Assembly: GCA_030656195.1 (NCBI GenBank) | Contig: JAUSOJ010000035.1 | Coordinates: 1 to 37,948, forward strand | DNA length: 37,948 bases | Direction of reading: 5' to 3' | From: Lutibacter sp. | GTDB taxonomy: Bacteria; Bacteroidota; Bacteroidia; Flavobacteriales; Flavobacteriaceae | In this document: positions 15,384 to 24,345 of the stretch, piece by piece | Layout: every line of letters begins with the position of its first letter | Numbering within the stretch: position 1 is the stretch's first letter | Translations under genes and position numbers: made by a program | The notes under the pieces: generated by a model | What the model saw: the letters and a program-made list of their open reading frames with translations, nothing else | Told to the model about the DNA's origin: nothing | Database searches by the model: none

Positions 15384-15416
15384 CTCCCTTTCCTTGGGAA
15401 AGGGTTGGGGATAGGA
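15384..15416 (+). repeat. 33-bp CTCCCTTTCCTT...GGGGATAGGA repeat, copy 2
   Basis: It differs from 10590-10622 at one base. The rest of the stretch 15261-15383 holds a short AGATGGCGCG direct repeat (15323 and 15341) and no gene. Confidence 0.85.
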
Positions 15417-15435
15417 AACAGCTACACGATTCAAC

Positions 15436-15477
15436 AAAAAAAACAGGCAGCGAATTTTTTTCGCTGCCTGTTTTTTT
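15436..15477. terminator. Bidirectional terminator between recJ and the S9 peptidase
   Basis: A-run ACAGGCAGCGA pairs perfectly with TCGCTGCCTGT T-run, with a T-rich loop, giving a U-tract on both strands between convergent genes. Confidence 0.9.
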
Positions 15478-15493
15478 ATGATTTAATTTTTTT

Positions 15494-17401
15494 TTACAAG
15501 GTTTCTTTCAGCCATTTGAAAAATTCGCGTTGCCAAACCAAACTGTTCTGATTGTCTAAAATCCAGTGATTCTCTTCAGGAAAATACAACAATTTACTTT
15601 TGATGCCTTGCAATTGCGCTGCCTGAAAAGCTTCCAACCCTTGTCCGATTGGCACTCTGAAATCTTTTCCGCCTTGAATAATCAGAATGGGCGTATTCCA
15701 ATTTCCAACTTTTTCAACAGGATTGAATTCGTTATAGGCTTTTTGTGCAACCGCATTGTTTTTATCCCAATAAGGGCCGCCCAAATCCCAATTCACAAAA
15801 AACAATTCTTCGGTGGTTCCGTACATGCTTTTCCAGTTGAAAATACCATCGTGAGAAATAAAACTTTTGAATCTTCCTTCGTGCATTCCTGCCAAATAAA
15901 ATACCGAATAACCGCCGTAACTTGCTCCGATAGCACCCAAACGATCATTGTCTACATAAGGTTCTTTCGCCAATTCATCAATGGCAGATAAATAATCCTG
16001 TATATTCTGTCCGCCATAATCCTTGCTGATTTGCTCATTCCATTCCACGCCATAACCCGGCATTCCCCTTCTGTTTGGCGCAACAATAATATAACCGTTT
16101 GCGGCCATCAGCTGAAAGTTCCATCGGAAAGAATAAATTTGGCTTAAAGCGCCTTGCGGTCCGCCTTGGCAATACAATATGGTTGGGTATTTTTTTGCAG
16201 GATCAAAGTTTGGCGGATAAATAACCCAGGTCAGCATGTCTTTGCCGTCGGTTGTTTTTACCATTCTTTTTTCAACCTTGCTCAGCGTAATGCTATTGTA
16301 AAAAGCGTCATTGGCTTGCGTTAATTGCGTCATTTTTCCGTTGCTTAAATTTACGGAAAACAACTCTGGCGCGTGGTTCATATCTCTTCTGCTCACCACA
16401 ATTGTTTGTTTTGACTGGCCCACAATACTGTGAACATCAAATTGCCCGTTGGTAAGTTGTTTTAGTGCGCTGCTTTTCTTTCCCGCAACAGGAATTCCGA
16501 TTTCAAACAATTGTACGGTTCCCAAAACCGGAGCCACAAAATAAATTTTATCGCCCTTATCTTGCCATACAAAACTGTCAACGGTTCCGTCCCAGTTTGC
16601 CGTTAAATTGATAGCCGCGCCATTAATTGAAACAATAATGTCTTTTTTATCCGATTCATATCCGTCTCTTTTCATTTGAAGCCACGCCAATTGTCCTTTG
16701 GAAGAAAAAGCCGGATCAGTGTCGTATCCTTTGTTTTCTGAAGTTAAGTTGGTGGTGGTTTTTGTTTCCAGATTGTATTGGTAAATATCGGAATTGGTGC
16801 TTGAAGCGTAAGCTGCGCCACTTAATTTTTTGGCAACATATAGAATGTTTTTGCTGTCGGGACTCCACAAATAATCTTCCGAGCCGCCAAAAGGTTTTTG
16901 CGGACTGTCGAAAGGTTCTCCAGCCATAATATCGATTGGTTCAGAAGCTGCATCAGAAACCGGCTGGTACATAATATGGCTGTAAGCGCCGTCTTCCCAA
17001 GTATCCCAATGGCGATAATTGAGTTCGTCATAAATTTGGACGTTTGAACCGGTAACTTCCGGATAAAAATCTTTTCCGCTGATGTTTTTCAGTTTTACTT
17101 CGGCAGTGGAAATTTTGTATTTGCCGTCGGGCGAAACACTTTTATCTGCCAATAACGCTTTATAATCAGTGATTACCTGGGCATTTCCTCCAGCAATTGG
17201 CATTTGGTACGTTGTTGTTTCTGAGCTGTTTTTCTCGAGCGAGTATTTTGAAATGCTGTAAATAAGGCTGTTGCCGTCTTTGGTCAATCCTTTTCCTGAA
17301 ACTTTGTTGAGTTGAAGCAGTTTTTCAGGTGTCATTACCTCTTGGGCCGACATTGCGATAAACGCAAATGATACTAAAAAAGAGATTAGTGTTTTATGCA
17401 T
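15494..17401 (-). CDS. Secreted S9 family peptidase (prolyl oligopeptidase type)
   Basis: This 635-residue protein starts with a signal peptide (MHKTLISFLVSFAFIAMSAQE) and is probably periplasmic. The N-terminal two-thirds is a beta-propeller with WSPDSKNILYV-type blades, as in dipeptidyl and acylaminoacyl peptidases. The C-terminal alpha/beta-hydrolase domain has the triad Ser494 in GASYGGYS, Asp580 in IIQGGKDFRVP, and His612 in PEENHWI. Family members cleave short peptides, often after Pro or as dipeptides or acylated residues from the N-terminus; which of these applies is not readable. It stands alone, ending at a strong shared terminator, with a TAGATTTG promoter element upstream. The start is fixed by the signal peptide. 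Confidence 0.94.
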   Translation of the reverse strand: MHKTLISFLVSFAFIAMSAQEVMTPEKLLQLNKVSGKGLTKDGNSLIYSISKYSLEKNSSETTTYQMPIAGGNAQVITDYKALLADKSVSPDGKYKISTAEVKLKNISGKDFYPEVTGSNVQIYDELNYRHWDTWEDGAYSHIMYQPVSDAASEPIDIMAGEPFDSPQKPFGGSEDYLWSPDSKNILYVAKKLSGAAYASSTNSDIYQYNLETKTTTNLTSENKGYDTDPAFSSKGQLAWLQMKRDGYESDKKDIIVSINGAAINLTANWDGTVDSFVWQDKGDKIYFVAPVLGTVQLFEIGIPVAGKKSSALKQLTNGQFDVHSIVGQSKQTIVVSRRDMNHAPELFSVNLSNGKMTQLTQANDAFYNSITLSKVEKRMVKTTDGKDMLTWVIYPPNFDPAKKYPTILYCQGGPQGALSQIYSFRWNFQLMAANGYIIVAPNRRGMPGYGVEWNEQISKDYGGQNIQDYLSAIDELAKEPYVDNDRLGAIGASYGGYSVFYLAGMHEGRFKSFISHDGIFNWKSMYGTTEELFFVNWDLGGPYWDKNNAVAQKAYNEFNPVEKVGNWNTPILIIQGGKDFRVPIGQGLEAFQAAQLQGIKSKLLYFPEENHWILDNQNSLVWQREFFKWLKETL

Positions 17402-17435
17402 AATTTCTATTATTTGGGTTTTATGGACTAATTCA

Positions 17436-17443
17436 CAAATCTA
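17436..17443 (-). promoter_or_regulatory. -7 promoter element (TAGATTTG) of the S9 peptidase gene
   Basis: It matches TAnnTTTG exactly on the minus strand, 34 bp before the start codon. Confidence 0.5.
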
Positions 17444-17531
17444 TTGATTTTAATTTTTATTTCTGTTATTGAATTTGCATTTATTGGCAGTTTTCACAAA
17501 GAAATAACGATTATAAATAGAAATTCAATTT

Positions 17532-17624
17532 GCGTTAGCGATTGCAGTGACATACTTTTTTGGAGCGGAGCGCAAAAAAAGATAAAACGGAAAGCGCGGC
17601 CCGCCAGCTGGCGGGAAATGCCCC
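17532..17624 (-). repeat. Two-hairpin interspersed element, copy D
   Basis: On the minus strand it begins GGGGCATTTCCCGCC and ends TGCAATCGCTAACGC. Hairpin 1 is CCCGCCAGCTGGCGGG; hairpin 2 has T7-GCG, loop CTC, CGC, then A6. Start and end motifs are more degenerate than in other copies. Confidence 0.75.
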
Positions 17625-17694
17625 AAAAAAAGTTAAAAGTTCATTTGATTTTTCTAATAAAGGCATCAAATACCTGATACTTTTTAAAAACCGC

Positions 17695-18738
17695 TTAAAA
17701 AACCTCCTTTATCAAATACAAATACACCGGATAATGGTCGCTGTAGCCGCCGGTGAACCCGCCATTTCCCCAACTTCTGAACGGATAGCCCTTATATTTT
17801 CCGGTTTGGGTTGTTAAATATTGCGGCTTAAAAATGGCCGTTTTGTACATTTTATAGGATGAAAAATCATTTGTGGTGGTCAACAACGGCGAAGTAAACA
17901 TAATTTGGTCGAACAGGTTGATGTTGTCCCGATAAGCCAAGGTATTTTGCCCGCGCCTGAACAGATCTTCCATCGGGTTGTAAATGTCACCGGCTTCAAC
18001 ATCCGATTTTTTGCCTTTGGTTTTTAAGATTTTTTTTAAGCTGCTGTTGGTGGGATCGTCATTTAAATCGCCCATCAAGATAATTTTGGGATTGGGATCG
18101 GTTTCCTTTATTTTTGCGATGATTTGGGTGTTTAAATACGCTGCTTTTTCTCTTTTTGACCGACTTTTTGCTTCACCGCCAAGTCTGGAAGGCCAATGAT
18201 TTACTATAATATGGATGAGCTCATCGCCCAAATAACCTGAGACCAACAATTGGTCACGGGTGTATATTCTATAATTGCCATCCCATAAACGCAACTCGAA
18301 AGTTTCGTGATAAATGGGTTTAAAATGATTGGTTTGGTACAACAAACCCACGTCAATGCCACGTAAATCGGGAGAATCGTAATGGATAATGCCATATTGT
18401 TTGTCCTTTAAAAACGAAGTATTCACCAAATCTTCCAACACGGTATAATTTTCAATTTCGGCAACGCCAATAATTACCGGACTGTTTTTGGCTTCATCCA
18501 AGCCAATTTCAGAAAGCACTTTCGCCATATTGTTCAATTTTAGCTGATAAATGGCTTCACGATTTTCTTTAATCGCCATAATCGGGCTCGATTCATCGAG
18601 CTTTAAAGTATCATCAACAATATCAAAAAGATTTTCCAAATTGTAAAAAGCGATGGTTTTGATGTCATATTTTTTTTGGCCGAAAATTGGTTGAATTGCA
18701 ACAAAAATTAAAATCAGAAGAAGAGAAAGTCGTTTCAT
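17695..18738 (-). CDS. Secreted EEP-family endonuclease/phosphatase
   Basis: This 347-residue protein has a signal peptide (MKRLSLLLILIFVAIQPIFGQ) and an endonuclease/exonuclease/phosphatase fold. Catalytic signatures are AFYNLENLFD (metal-binding Asn), GVAEIEN (metal-binding Glu), SPDLRGIDVGLLY, VNHWPSR (His region), MGDLNDDP (Asp/Asn pair) and the terminal SDHYPVYLYL (general-base Asp-His). The NLEN and GVAEIEN forms are those of extracellular nucleases related to the catalytic domain of ExeM rather than of exonuclease III. The substrate is likely nucleic acid or a phosphodiester outside the cytoplasm. It is divergent from a TonB receptor and DUF5689/lamin-tail lipoprotein, sharing a 143-bp control region, which supports a joint role in nucleic-acid or phosphate scavenging (inference). 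Confidence 0.9.
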   Translation of the reverse strand: MKRLSLLLILIFVAIQPIFGQKKYDIKTIAFYNLENLFDIVDDTLKLDESSPIMAIKENREAIYQLKLNNMAKVLSEIGLDEAKNSPVIIGVAEIENYTVLEDLVNTSFLKDKQYGIIHYDSPDLRGIDVGLLYQTNHFKPIYHETFELRLWDGNYRIYTRDQLLVSGYLGDELIHIIVNHWPSRLGGEAKSRSKREKAAYLNTQIIAKIKETDPNPKIILMGDLNDDPTNSSLKKILKTKGKKSDVEAGDIYNPMEDLFRRGQNTLAYRDNINLFDQIMFTSPLLTTTNDFSSYKMYKTAIFKPQYLTTQTGKYKGYPFRSWGNGGFTGGYSDHYPVYLYLIKEVF

Positions 18739-18783
18739 AGCATTTTTTTATGGAACCAATATAAAACAAAATATCAATCACAG

Positions 18784-18807
18784 TTGAAATAATTAGCTAT
18801 ATTTCAA
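18784..18807. promoter_or_regulatory. Operator-like dyad in the divergent control region
   Basis: TTGAAAT (18784-18790) and ATTTCAA (18801-18807) are inverted with a 10-bp spacer, midway between the two divergent start codons. It suits a dimeric regulator controlling both genes. A TTG (18842) and TACTTTCA (18861) 16 bp apart resemble a promoter for the receptor gene. Confidence 0.4.
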
Positions 18808-18881
18808 TAAGATAGAAAAATTATTTTTTTGATTTTTGGTGTTGGTGTTCAAATAAAGATTACTTTCATAAAAAATTGTCT

Positions 18882-21635
18882 ATGAAAATAATAGTTGTTG
18901 CTACTATTGTGTGTCTTTTTTATGCCGTTAATTCAGATGCACAAAGCCTTGCTTCCATCAAAGGAAAAGTTATTGAAGCTACTTCAGAAGAATCCTTGCA
19001 AGGCGTTTTCCTGAAAATTTCATCTTTAAATATTTCTTCGGAAACAAATTTCAACGGAGAATTCACCATTGAAAATATTCCTGTTGGAAATTACACGCTT
19101 CAATTTCAATTTGAAGGTTTTGAAACGCAAGAATTTCCCATCAACATTATTGAAGCTAAATCTTATGATTTAGGCACTGTATTTTTACAAAAAACCATTG
19201 TTGAAAAATATGAAACAAGCCTTATTTTTTTAACTGATGAAGATTTGTTGGATGAAGAGGGGAAAAGTTCCGATTATATTGCGGGGTTGTTCCAGTCTTC
19301 TAAAGATGCTTATTTACAGGCCGCCGCTTTTAATTTCAGCCAGGCTTGGTTTAAAGTCCGTGGGTACGATTCCAGCTACGGAACCATCGCAATCAACGGC
19401 ATTGAAATGAATAAATTGTACGACGGCCGTCCGCAATGGAGCAATTGGGGCGGTTTGAACGATGCGTTCAGAAATCAGGAATTTTCCAATGGCATTGCGG
19501 CTTCCGATCACACTTTTGGCGGCATTTTAGGCACCACAAATTTTAGCACCAGAGCATCCGATTATCAGGCGGTAAAAAAAGTTTCCCTTTCATCAACCAA
19601 TAAAAGTTATACGGGTCGTGCAATGGCAACCTACGCTTCCGGATGGAACAAAAAAAACTTGGCTTTTGTGGTTTCGGCATCCCGCAGATTTGCTCAGGAA
19701 GGTTATATTGAAGGAACTTCCTACAATGCGTGGTCGGGTTTTTTGGCAGTGGAAAAAAGGTTTAGCAGCAACCACAGCTTGAATTTTACGGCTTTCGCAA
19801 CGCCCAACAAACGCGGAAAATCGTCGCCAAATACCCAGGAAGTTTACGATTTAAAAGGCTACCAATACAACGCGTATTGGGGAAATCAGGAAGGCGATAA
19901 GCGAAACTCAAGAATCAAGACAATTTTTGAGCCGGTGCTGATGTTAAGCCATTTTTATGAAAAGGAAAATACAACGATAAAATCCACTTTGGCTTATCAG
20001 TTTGGGCATATCGGCAACAGCCGGTTGGGCTATTTTAACGCGTTAAATCCCGATCCGACCTATTGGAAATATTTGCCCAGCAATTTTTTGAGATATCCTG
20101 ACAATCCAGATTACGCAAACGCCTATTTATCGGAACAGGAATTTTTGAAAAACGGACAAATAAAATGGAATGAGTTGTATCAGGCAAACGCAGATAATGG
20201 CAATTCCTTGTATTATTTGTATGAAGACCGGGTTGACGACACGCAATTTTCAGCAAATTCGCTCATCAACACAAAATTTACGGAGAATTTAAACTTCAAC
20301 GGAGGCGTTTCCTTCAAAAGTTTAAGCTCAAAAAATTATGCAAATATGCTCGATTTGCTGGGCGGAAACGGGTTTGTGGATTTAGACCAATATGCGCTGG
20401 GCGATGCGCAGCAAAACGACTTAAACAATCCGAATCGAACCGTTATTGAAGGTGACACATTTCAATACAATTACACGGTCAATGCTTTTACGGCAAGCGC
20501 TTTTGGGCAAGTGCAGGGAACGCAAAACAATTTTGATTATTTTGTGGGATTGAACGTAAAAAGCAGCAATTATCAGCGGGATGGTTTGTATAAAAACGGC
20601 ACTTATTTTGAAAATTCTTTTGGAAAAGGTGAAAAACAACATTTTATGGATTTTGGCGCAAAAGCGGGTGCCACCTATAAAATTACAGGGCGGCATTTGG
20701 TCACTTTAAATGGCGCTTTCAGCACAAACGCGCCCACCACAAAAACGGCTTTTTCCAATTCGCGGGTAAACAACAGCATTACGCCCGATTTATCGAGCGA
20801 GAAAATTGTGACAGGAGATTTGAGTTATGTTTTTCGTGCGCCAAAAATTCAATCGCGATTGACAGCTTATTACACAAAATTTAGCGATGCCATTGAAACT
20901 TCTTTCTATTTTGCGGAAGGTTTGCTGGGTGATCAGGCCGATTTTGTGAACGAAATTATTACGGGCGTCGAAAAAACGAATATGGGCGCAGAATTGAGTT
21001 TTGAATACCAGATTTTGCCCACCGTAAAACTGCTTGCAGCGGGTTCTGTTGGGCAATTTACCTATAGCAACAATCCTCAATTGTACCTGATTTCTGAAAC
21101 TTTCACCGATTTAAACAGCAATTTCGGAACGGCATATTTGAAGAATTACCACATTTCCGGAACGCCGCAACGCGCCTATTCATTCACTTTTGAATACCGC
21201 GATCCGGCTTATTGGTTTTTTCAGATAAACGCCAACTATTTATCGAACAATTACTTGGATATTTCTCCTTTGTTGCGAACCAATAATTTTTATCTGGACT
21301 CCGACGGCGTGCCTTTTTTGGATGATGAAACCGGTGTGCAAGTGGCCCAGGAACAGGTTGATCATTTATTGAAACAGGAAAAATTTGACCCAACTTTTTT
21401 GATGAACGCCGTTGGCGGAAAATCGTGGAAAATTAACGACTATTATCTCGGATTTTTTATGGGTATCAACAATATTTTGGGAGAATTGTTTAAGACCGGC
21501 GGATTTGAGCAATCGCGGAAATCCAATTACCCCGAATTAAAAGAGGACAAACAGTTAGAAAAACCCATTTTCGGACCAAAATATTGGTACGGCGGAAAAA
21601 CCTCGTATTATTTGAATTTATATGTAAGATTTTAA
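18882..21635 (+). CDS. TonB-dependent outer-membrane receptor with CarboxypepD_reg-like domain
   Basis: This 917-residue protein has a signal peptide (to about SDAQ, residue 20), a carboxypeptidase-regulatory-like beta-sandwich (about 22-105, from SLASIKGKVIEA), a plug domain (about 130-260, with WFKVRGYDSSYGTIAINGIEMN), and a large beta-barrel ending in the aromatic terminus YLNLYVRF expected for outer-membrane insertion. TonB receptors import large or scarce ligands using the proton-motive force. No SusD homologue follows; instead a DUF5689/lamin-tail lipoprotein starts 2 bp after the stop, so it is probably the surface partner. The in-frame TTG at 18876 is ignored because the ATG at 18882 begins the signal peptide. 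The ligand is unknown; nucleic acid fragments are suggested by the neighbours. Confidence 0.93.
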   Translation: MKIIVVATIVCLFYAVNSDAQSLASIKGKVIEATSEESLQGVFLKISSLNISSETNFNGEFTIENIPVGNYTLQFQFEGFETQEFPINIIEAKSYDLGTVFLQKTIVEKYETSLIFLTDEDLLDEEGKSSDYIAGLFQSSKDAYLQAAAFNFSQAWFKVRGYDSSYGTIAINGIEMNKLYDGRPQWSNWGGLNDAFRNQEFSNGIAASDHTFGGILGTTNFSTRASDYQAVKKVSLSSTNKSYTGRAMATYASGWNKKNLAFVVSASRRFAQEGYIEGTSYNAWSGFLAVEKRFSSNHSLNFTAFATPNKRGKSSPNTQEVYDLKGYQYNAYWGNQEGDKRNSRIKTIFEPVLMLSHFYEKENTTIKSTLAYQFGHIGNSRLGYFNALNPDPTYWKYLPSNFLRYPDNPDYANAYLSEQEFLKNGQIKWNELYQANADNGNSLYYLYEDRVDDTQFSANSLINTKFTENLNFNGGVSFKSLSSKNYANMLDLLGGNGFVDLDQYALGDAQQNDLNNPNRTVIEGDTFQYNYTVNAFTASAFGQVQGTQNNFDYFVGLNVKSSNYQRDGLYKNGTYFENSFGKGEKQHFMDFGAKAGATYKITGRHLVTLNGAFSTNAPTTKTAFSNSRVNNSITPDLSSEKIVTGDLSYVFRAPKIQSRLTAYYTKFSDAIETSFYFAEGLLGDQADFVNEIITGVEKTNMGAELSFEYQILPTVKLLAAGSVGQFTYSNNPQLYLISETFTDLNSNFGTAYLKNYHISGTPQRAYSFTFEYRDPAYWFFQINANYLSNNYLDISPLLRTNNFYLDSDGVPFLDDETGVQVAQEQVDHLLKQEKFDPTFLMNAVGGKSWKINDYYLGFFMGINNILGELFKTGGFEQSRKSNYPELKEDKQLEKPIFGPKYWYGGKTSYYLNLYVRF

Positions 21636-21637
21636 AA

Positions 21638-23713
21638 ATGAGCGCTATGAAAAACACTAAAAAAACATTAAAAACTGTCCAAATTCTTCTGTTAATTTTC
21701 CTTTTTATAAGTTGTGTAAAAGACGGGGATTTTGAAACACCCAATGTCGATTGTACTGAACCAGAACTTACAGCAACAACTACCATTCAACACGTAAAAG
21801 CAATGTACACTTTTGGAGGCGCACGAATTATTGAAACCGATGTGATAATTGAAGGTTACGTGGTTTCCAGCGACAAATCGGGGAATATTTACAAGTCTAT
21901 TTCCATTCAGGACAAGCCCGAGAATCCGACTGCAGCCATAAAAATTTCCATCAACCAAACCAATATTTACACCAAGTTCAATGTCGGACGGAAAATTTAC
22001 GTGAAATTGAAAGGTTTGGCGGTTGGATACAGTTTTGGAAGCGTGCAAATTGGTGTGGCAACCGGCGACGGATTGGCAGGAATTTTGGGATCGGAACTCA
22101 ACAAATATATTTTGCGTTCATGCGAAGTTGCTGAAATAATTCCGAAAAAAGTGGCCATCGCAGACCTAAATAAAAGTATGTTGGAAATGCTCATAGAAAT
22201 TGAAAATGTGCAATTTAAATCGGCTGATTTGGGGAAAGCATACGGAAATGCCGGCAATACCGCAACGGTAAATCGCGTGCTGGAAAGTACTGACAATTCC
22301 TGTAATTTTTTGGATCAAGTTATTCTAAGAAATAGCGGTTTCGCCAGTTTTAAAAACACTGTTTTACCTGAAGGAAAAGGAAGCGTTGTGGCTATTTTCA
22401 GCAATTATTATGACGATTTTCAATTGTATTTGCGCGATACAGATGATGTAAAATTCAATACGGCAAGATGTGATTATTCCAGTTCTTTTCAGCCGAACAT
22501 CACTTTGAAATCGGTGAAGGAAATGCACAAAGGAAGTCTGGTTGAATTCGGAATCAGCAACAATTATGTATTTGAGGGCTTTGTAATTTCAAGCGACGAA
22601 CATGGGAGTTTTGAGAAAAAATTGGTGATTCAGGATGCGGTTGAAAATGCAACCGCCGGCATTCAAATTTTAATTGGTAAAACAGCCAATTTTGAACGAT
22701 ACAATGTTGGCGATAAAGTTTTTGTGAAGCTGAACAAACTGTATATGAATAAAAATGACGGTGTTCTAACCATCGGTTTTCCAAAAGCAACTGCCATTGT
22801 TGAAATTGAAGAAACACAAATTGCCGATTTCATATACAACAGCGGAGAGAATTTTACCATAATTCCCAAAGAAATTTCAATCATTGAGATTTTGAATCCC
22901 GCTATTGAAAACACCTTGGTAAAAGTCAAAAATGTGCAATTGGCGCAAAATGAATTGGGTTCGGCATTCACCTATTTCAGCGGCACCAATAACGGATTTC
23001 GCACTTTGGAAACCTGCAACGTATCTACAAAACTATCGGTTTTCACCAACGGAAAAGCCACTTTTGCAAACAAATTATTTCCGCAGGGAAAAGGGAATAT
23101 TATCGGTGTTTTAAGCAATGTTCTTGAATTGAGAACCGCTTTGGATGTTCAGTTTTCGGAAGCTTTCGAAGCTTGTGTGGTTTTGGTTCCAAAAATCATG
23201 ATTACCGAAGTAGCAGACCCAAACAACAATGTTTCCGCGCGTTTTGTGGAACTGTACAATGCCGGAGTTGGCGAAGTGAATTTAACGGGATGGAAGCTGA
23301 ATAAATATTTAAATGGTGCGTCAACGGTTTCCGGAACGGCATTGGCGTTAACAGGAATCGTAATTCCCGCTGGCGGTTTTGTGATTATTGCCGGCAGCGA
23401 ATACAAAATATTGTTTGATGATATTCCGGATATTGAAACCACCTATATTTCCGGAAACGGCGATGACGTTTATGAATTGGTGAACAACACCGGAGCAAGA
23501 ATCGATATTTTCGGCGTTATTGGTGTTGATGGAAATGGCACAAATTGGGAATATCTAGACGGAAGAGCGGTGCGAAAAACTTCGATTTCTGCGCCAAATC
23601 CAATTTTCACCATCAGTGAATGGATCATTTATTCGGCGGCTTCAAACAGTTTAATAACACATCCAAATTCACCGCAAAACGCGCCTGCCGGTTTTAATCC
23701 GAGAGTTCGATAA
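21638..23713 (+). CDS. Surface lipoprotein with two DUF5689 domains and a lamin-tail domain
   Basis: This 691-residue protein has a lipoprotein signal (LLLIFLFISC, lipid-attached Cys26). Two related domains, about 35-290 and 291-525, each start with CTEP/CDYS, continue with IIEGYVVSSD or VFEGFVISSD, and carry the VGRKIYVKLKGL or VGDKVFVKLNKL beta-strand motif and an ending with FPQGKGNIIGVLSN; this is the DUF5689 pattern, an OB-like fold. The C-terminal domain (about 535-650) is a lamin-tail domain: IMITEVADP, FVELYNAG, LTGWKL and GGFVIIAG. The frame is open further upstream, but a start 2 bp after the receptor stop (or the ATG at 21647) fits translational coupling. Lamin-tail plus OB domains accompany the nuclease domain in ExeM-type extracellular nucleases; here the nuclease is encoded separately and divergently. 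Confidence 0.88.
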   Translation: MSAMKNTKKTLKTVQILLLIFLFISCVKDGDFETPNVDCTEPELTATTTIQHVKAMYTFGGARIIETDVIIEGYVVSSDKSGNIYKSISIQDKPENPTAAIKISINQTNIYTKFNVGRKIYVKLKGLAVGYSFGSVQIGVATGDGLAGILGSELNKYILRSCEVAEIIPKKVAIADLNKSMLEMLIEIENVQFKSADLGKAYGNAGNTATVNRVLESTDNSCNFLDQVILRNSGFASFKNTVLPEGKGSVVAIFSNYYDDFQLYLRDTDDVKFNTARCDYSSSFQPNITLKSVKEMHKGSLVEFGISNNYVFEGFVISSDEHGSFEKKLVIQDAVENATAGIQILIGKTANFERYNVGDKVFVKLNKLYMNKNDGVLTIGFPKATAIVEIEETQIADFIYNSGENFTIIPKEISIIEILNPAIENTLVKVKNVQLAQNELGSAFTYFSGTNNGFRTLETCNVSTKLSVFTNGKATFANKLFPQGKGNIIGVLSNVLELRTALDVQFSEAFEACVVLVPKIMITEVADPNNNVSARFVELYNAGVGEVNLTGWKLNKYLNGASTVSGTALALTGIVIPAGGFVIIAGSEYKILFDDIPDIETTYISGNGDDVYELVNNTGARIDIFGVIGVDGNGTNWEYLDGRAVRKTSISAPNPIFTISEWIIYSAASNSLITHPNSPQNAPAGFNPRVR

Positions 23714-23929
23714 TGCCTTGATTTTATATTGTTTACGAAGATAAATGGCGTTAATAGTTGTTTTTGAATATTTTATAAAAAATGTTGGACGTAAACATAA
23801 ATTGCATAACTTTAACACGCTAATAAAAAGAATAAAAAATTGCTTCAATCCCACTTTTATTTTTATTTATGGCATAAACCTTAAACGCTTTAAGGTTTAA
23901 TTGGCTGGTTAAAAGATTGATAATTAACG

Positions 23930-23960
23930 TTGGCCCGATAATTAAATTTAAAAACTTTTG
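23930..23960 (+). promoter_or_regulatory. Promoter of the small repeat protein gene
   Basis: TTG (23930-23932), a 20-bp spacer and AACTTTTG (23953-23960) fit the Bacteroidota pattern TTG-N17-23-TAnnTTTG with one mismatch. The rest of 23714-23929 is AT-rich with no gene seen. Confidence 0.5.
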
Positions 23961-23998
23961 CATTGCGAGCCGTCTTGCCAATTAAAAAAAAATTAAAT

Positions 23999-24238
23999 AT
24001 GGAATTAAAAAAAGAGAAAATGAAAAAAACAATTACCGACCTGAAAGACATTATACGATTGGGCGGCGGAATGAATTTAGACGCCACTTTATTCACCTTG
24101 ACTGAACTAAACGATTTTGCTGTTCTCGCTGAAAGATCAGGGGCAATTATACGGGTTAAAAATACGGAAAACCTAACGGTCAATAACTTAAAAGAGATTG
24201 CTAAACTGGGTCGAGGTAAAGTAATTTTTGAATTTTAA
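23999..24238 (+). CDS. Small solenoid-like repeat protein (79 aa)
   Basis: The protein is not one I can name. It starts at the ATG at 23999 (MELKKEKMKK); the frame is open to a TTG at 23963 but that is just after the promoter. A second ATG at 24020 is possible. The sequence shows three related units, each a helix of the form LK-(E/D)-I-x-x-L followed by a short strand: LKDIIRLGGGMNLDATLF, LNDFAVLAERSGAIIRVK, LKEIAKLGRGKVIFEF. Similar short proteins occur, as far as I recall, in several bacterial phyla as uncharacterised ORFs. There is no signal peptide or membrane helix, so it is cytoplasmic. It has its own promoter and a perfect terminator, and therefore is a monocistronic gene. Confidence 0.75.
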   Translation: MELKKEKMKKTITDLKDIIRLGGGMNLDATLFTLTELNDFAVLAERSGAIIRVKNTENLTVNNLKEIAKLGRGKVIFEF

Positions 24239-24261
24239 ACCAATATAAATTAAACAATAAC

Positions 24262-24297
24262 AAAAAAATGCGGGGTTAACCCCGCATTTTTTTTTGA
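24262..24297. terminator. Bidirectional terminator between the small protein gene and lpxD
   Basis: A7-ATGCGGGG pairs perfectly with CCCCGCAT-T9 around a TTAA loop, giving a U-tract for both convergent genes. Confidence 0.93.
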
Positions 24298-24345
24298 TAT
24301 ATCCTATCTTAAAGAAGTGATTTTTTTTAATATTTGGTGCTTTTT

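Noticed and set aside
23714-23929. Search for a gene or RNA between the lipoprotein and the small repeat protein
   Set aside because: Only AT-rich sequence with no convincing frame or hairpin was found.
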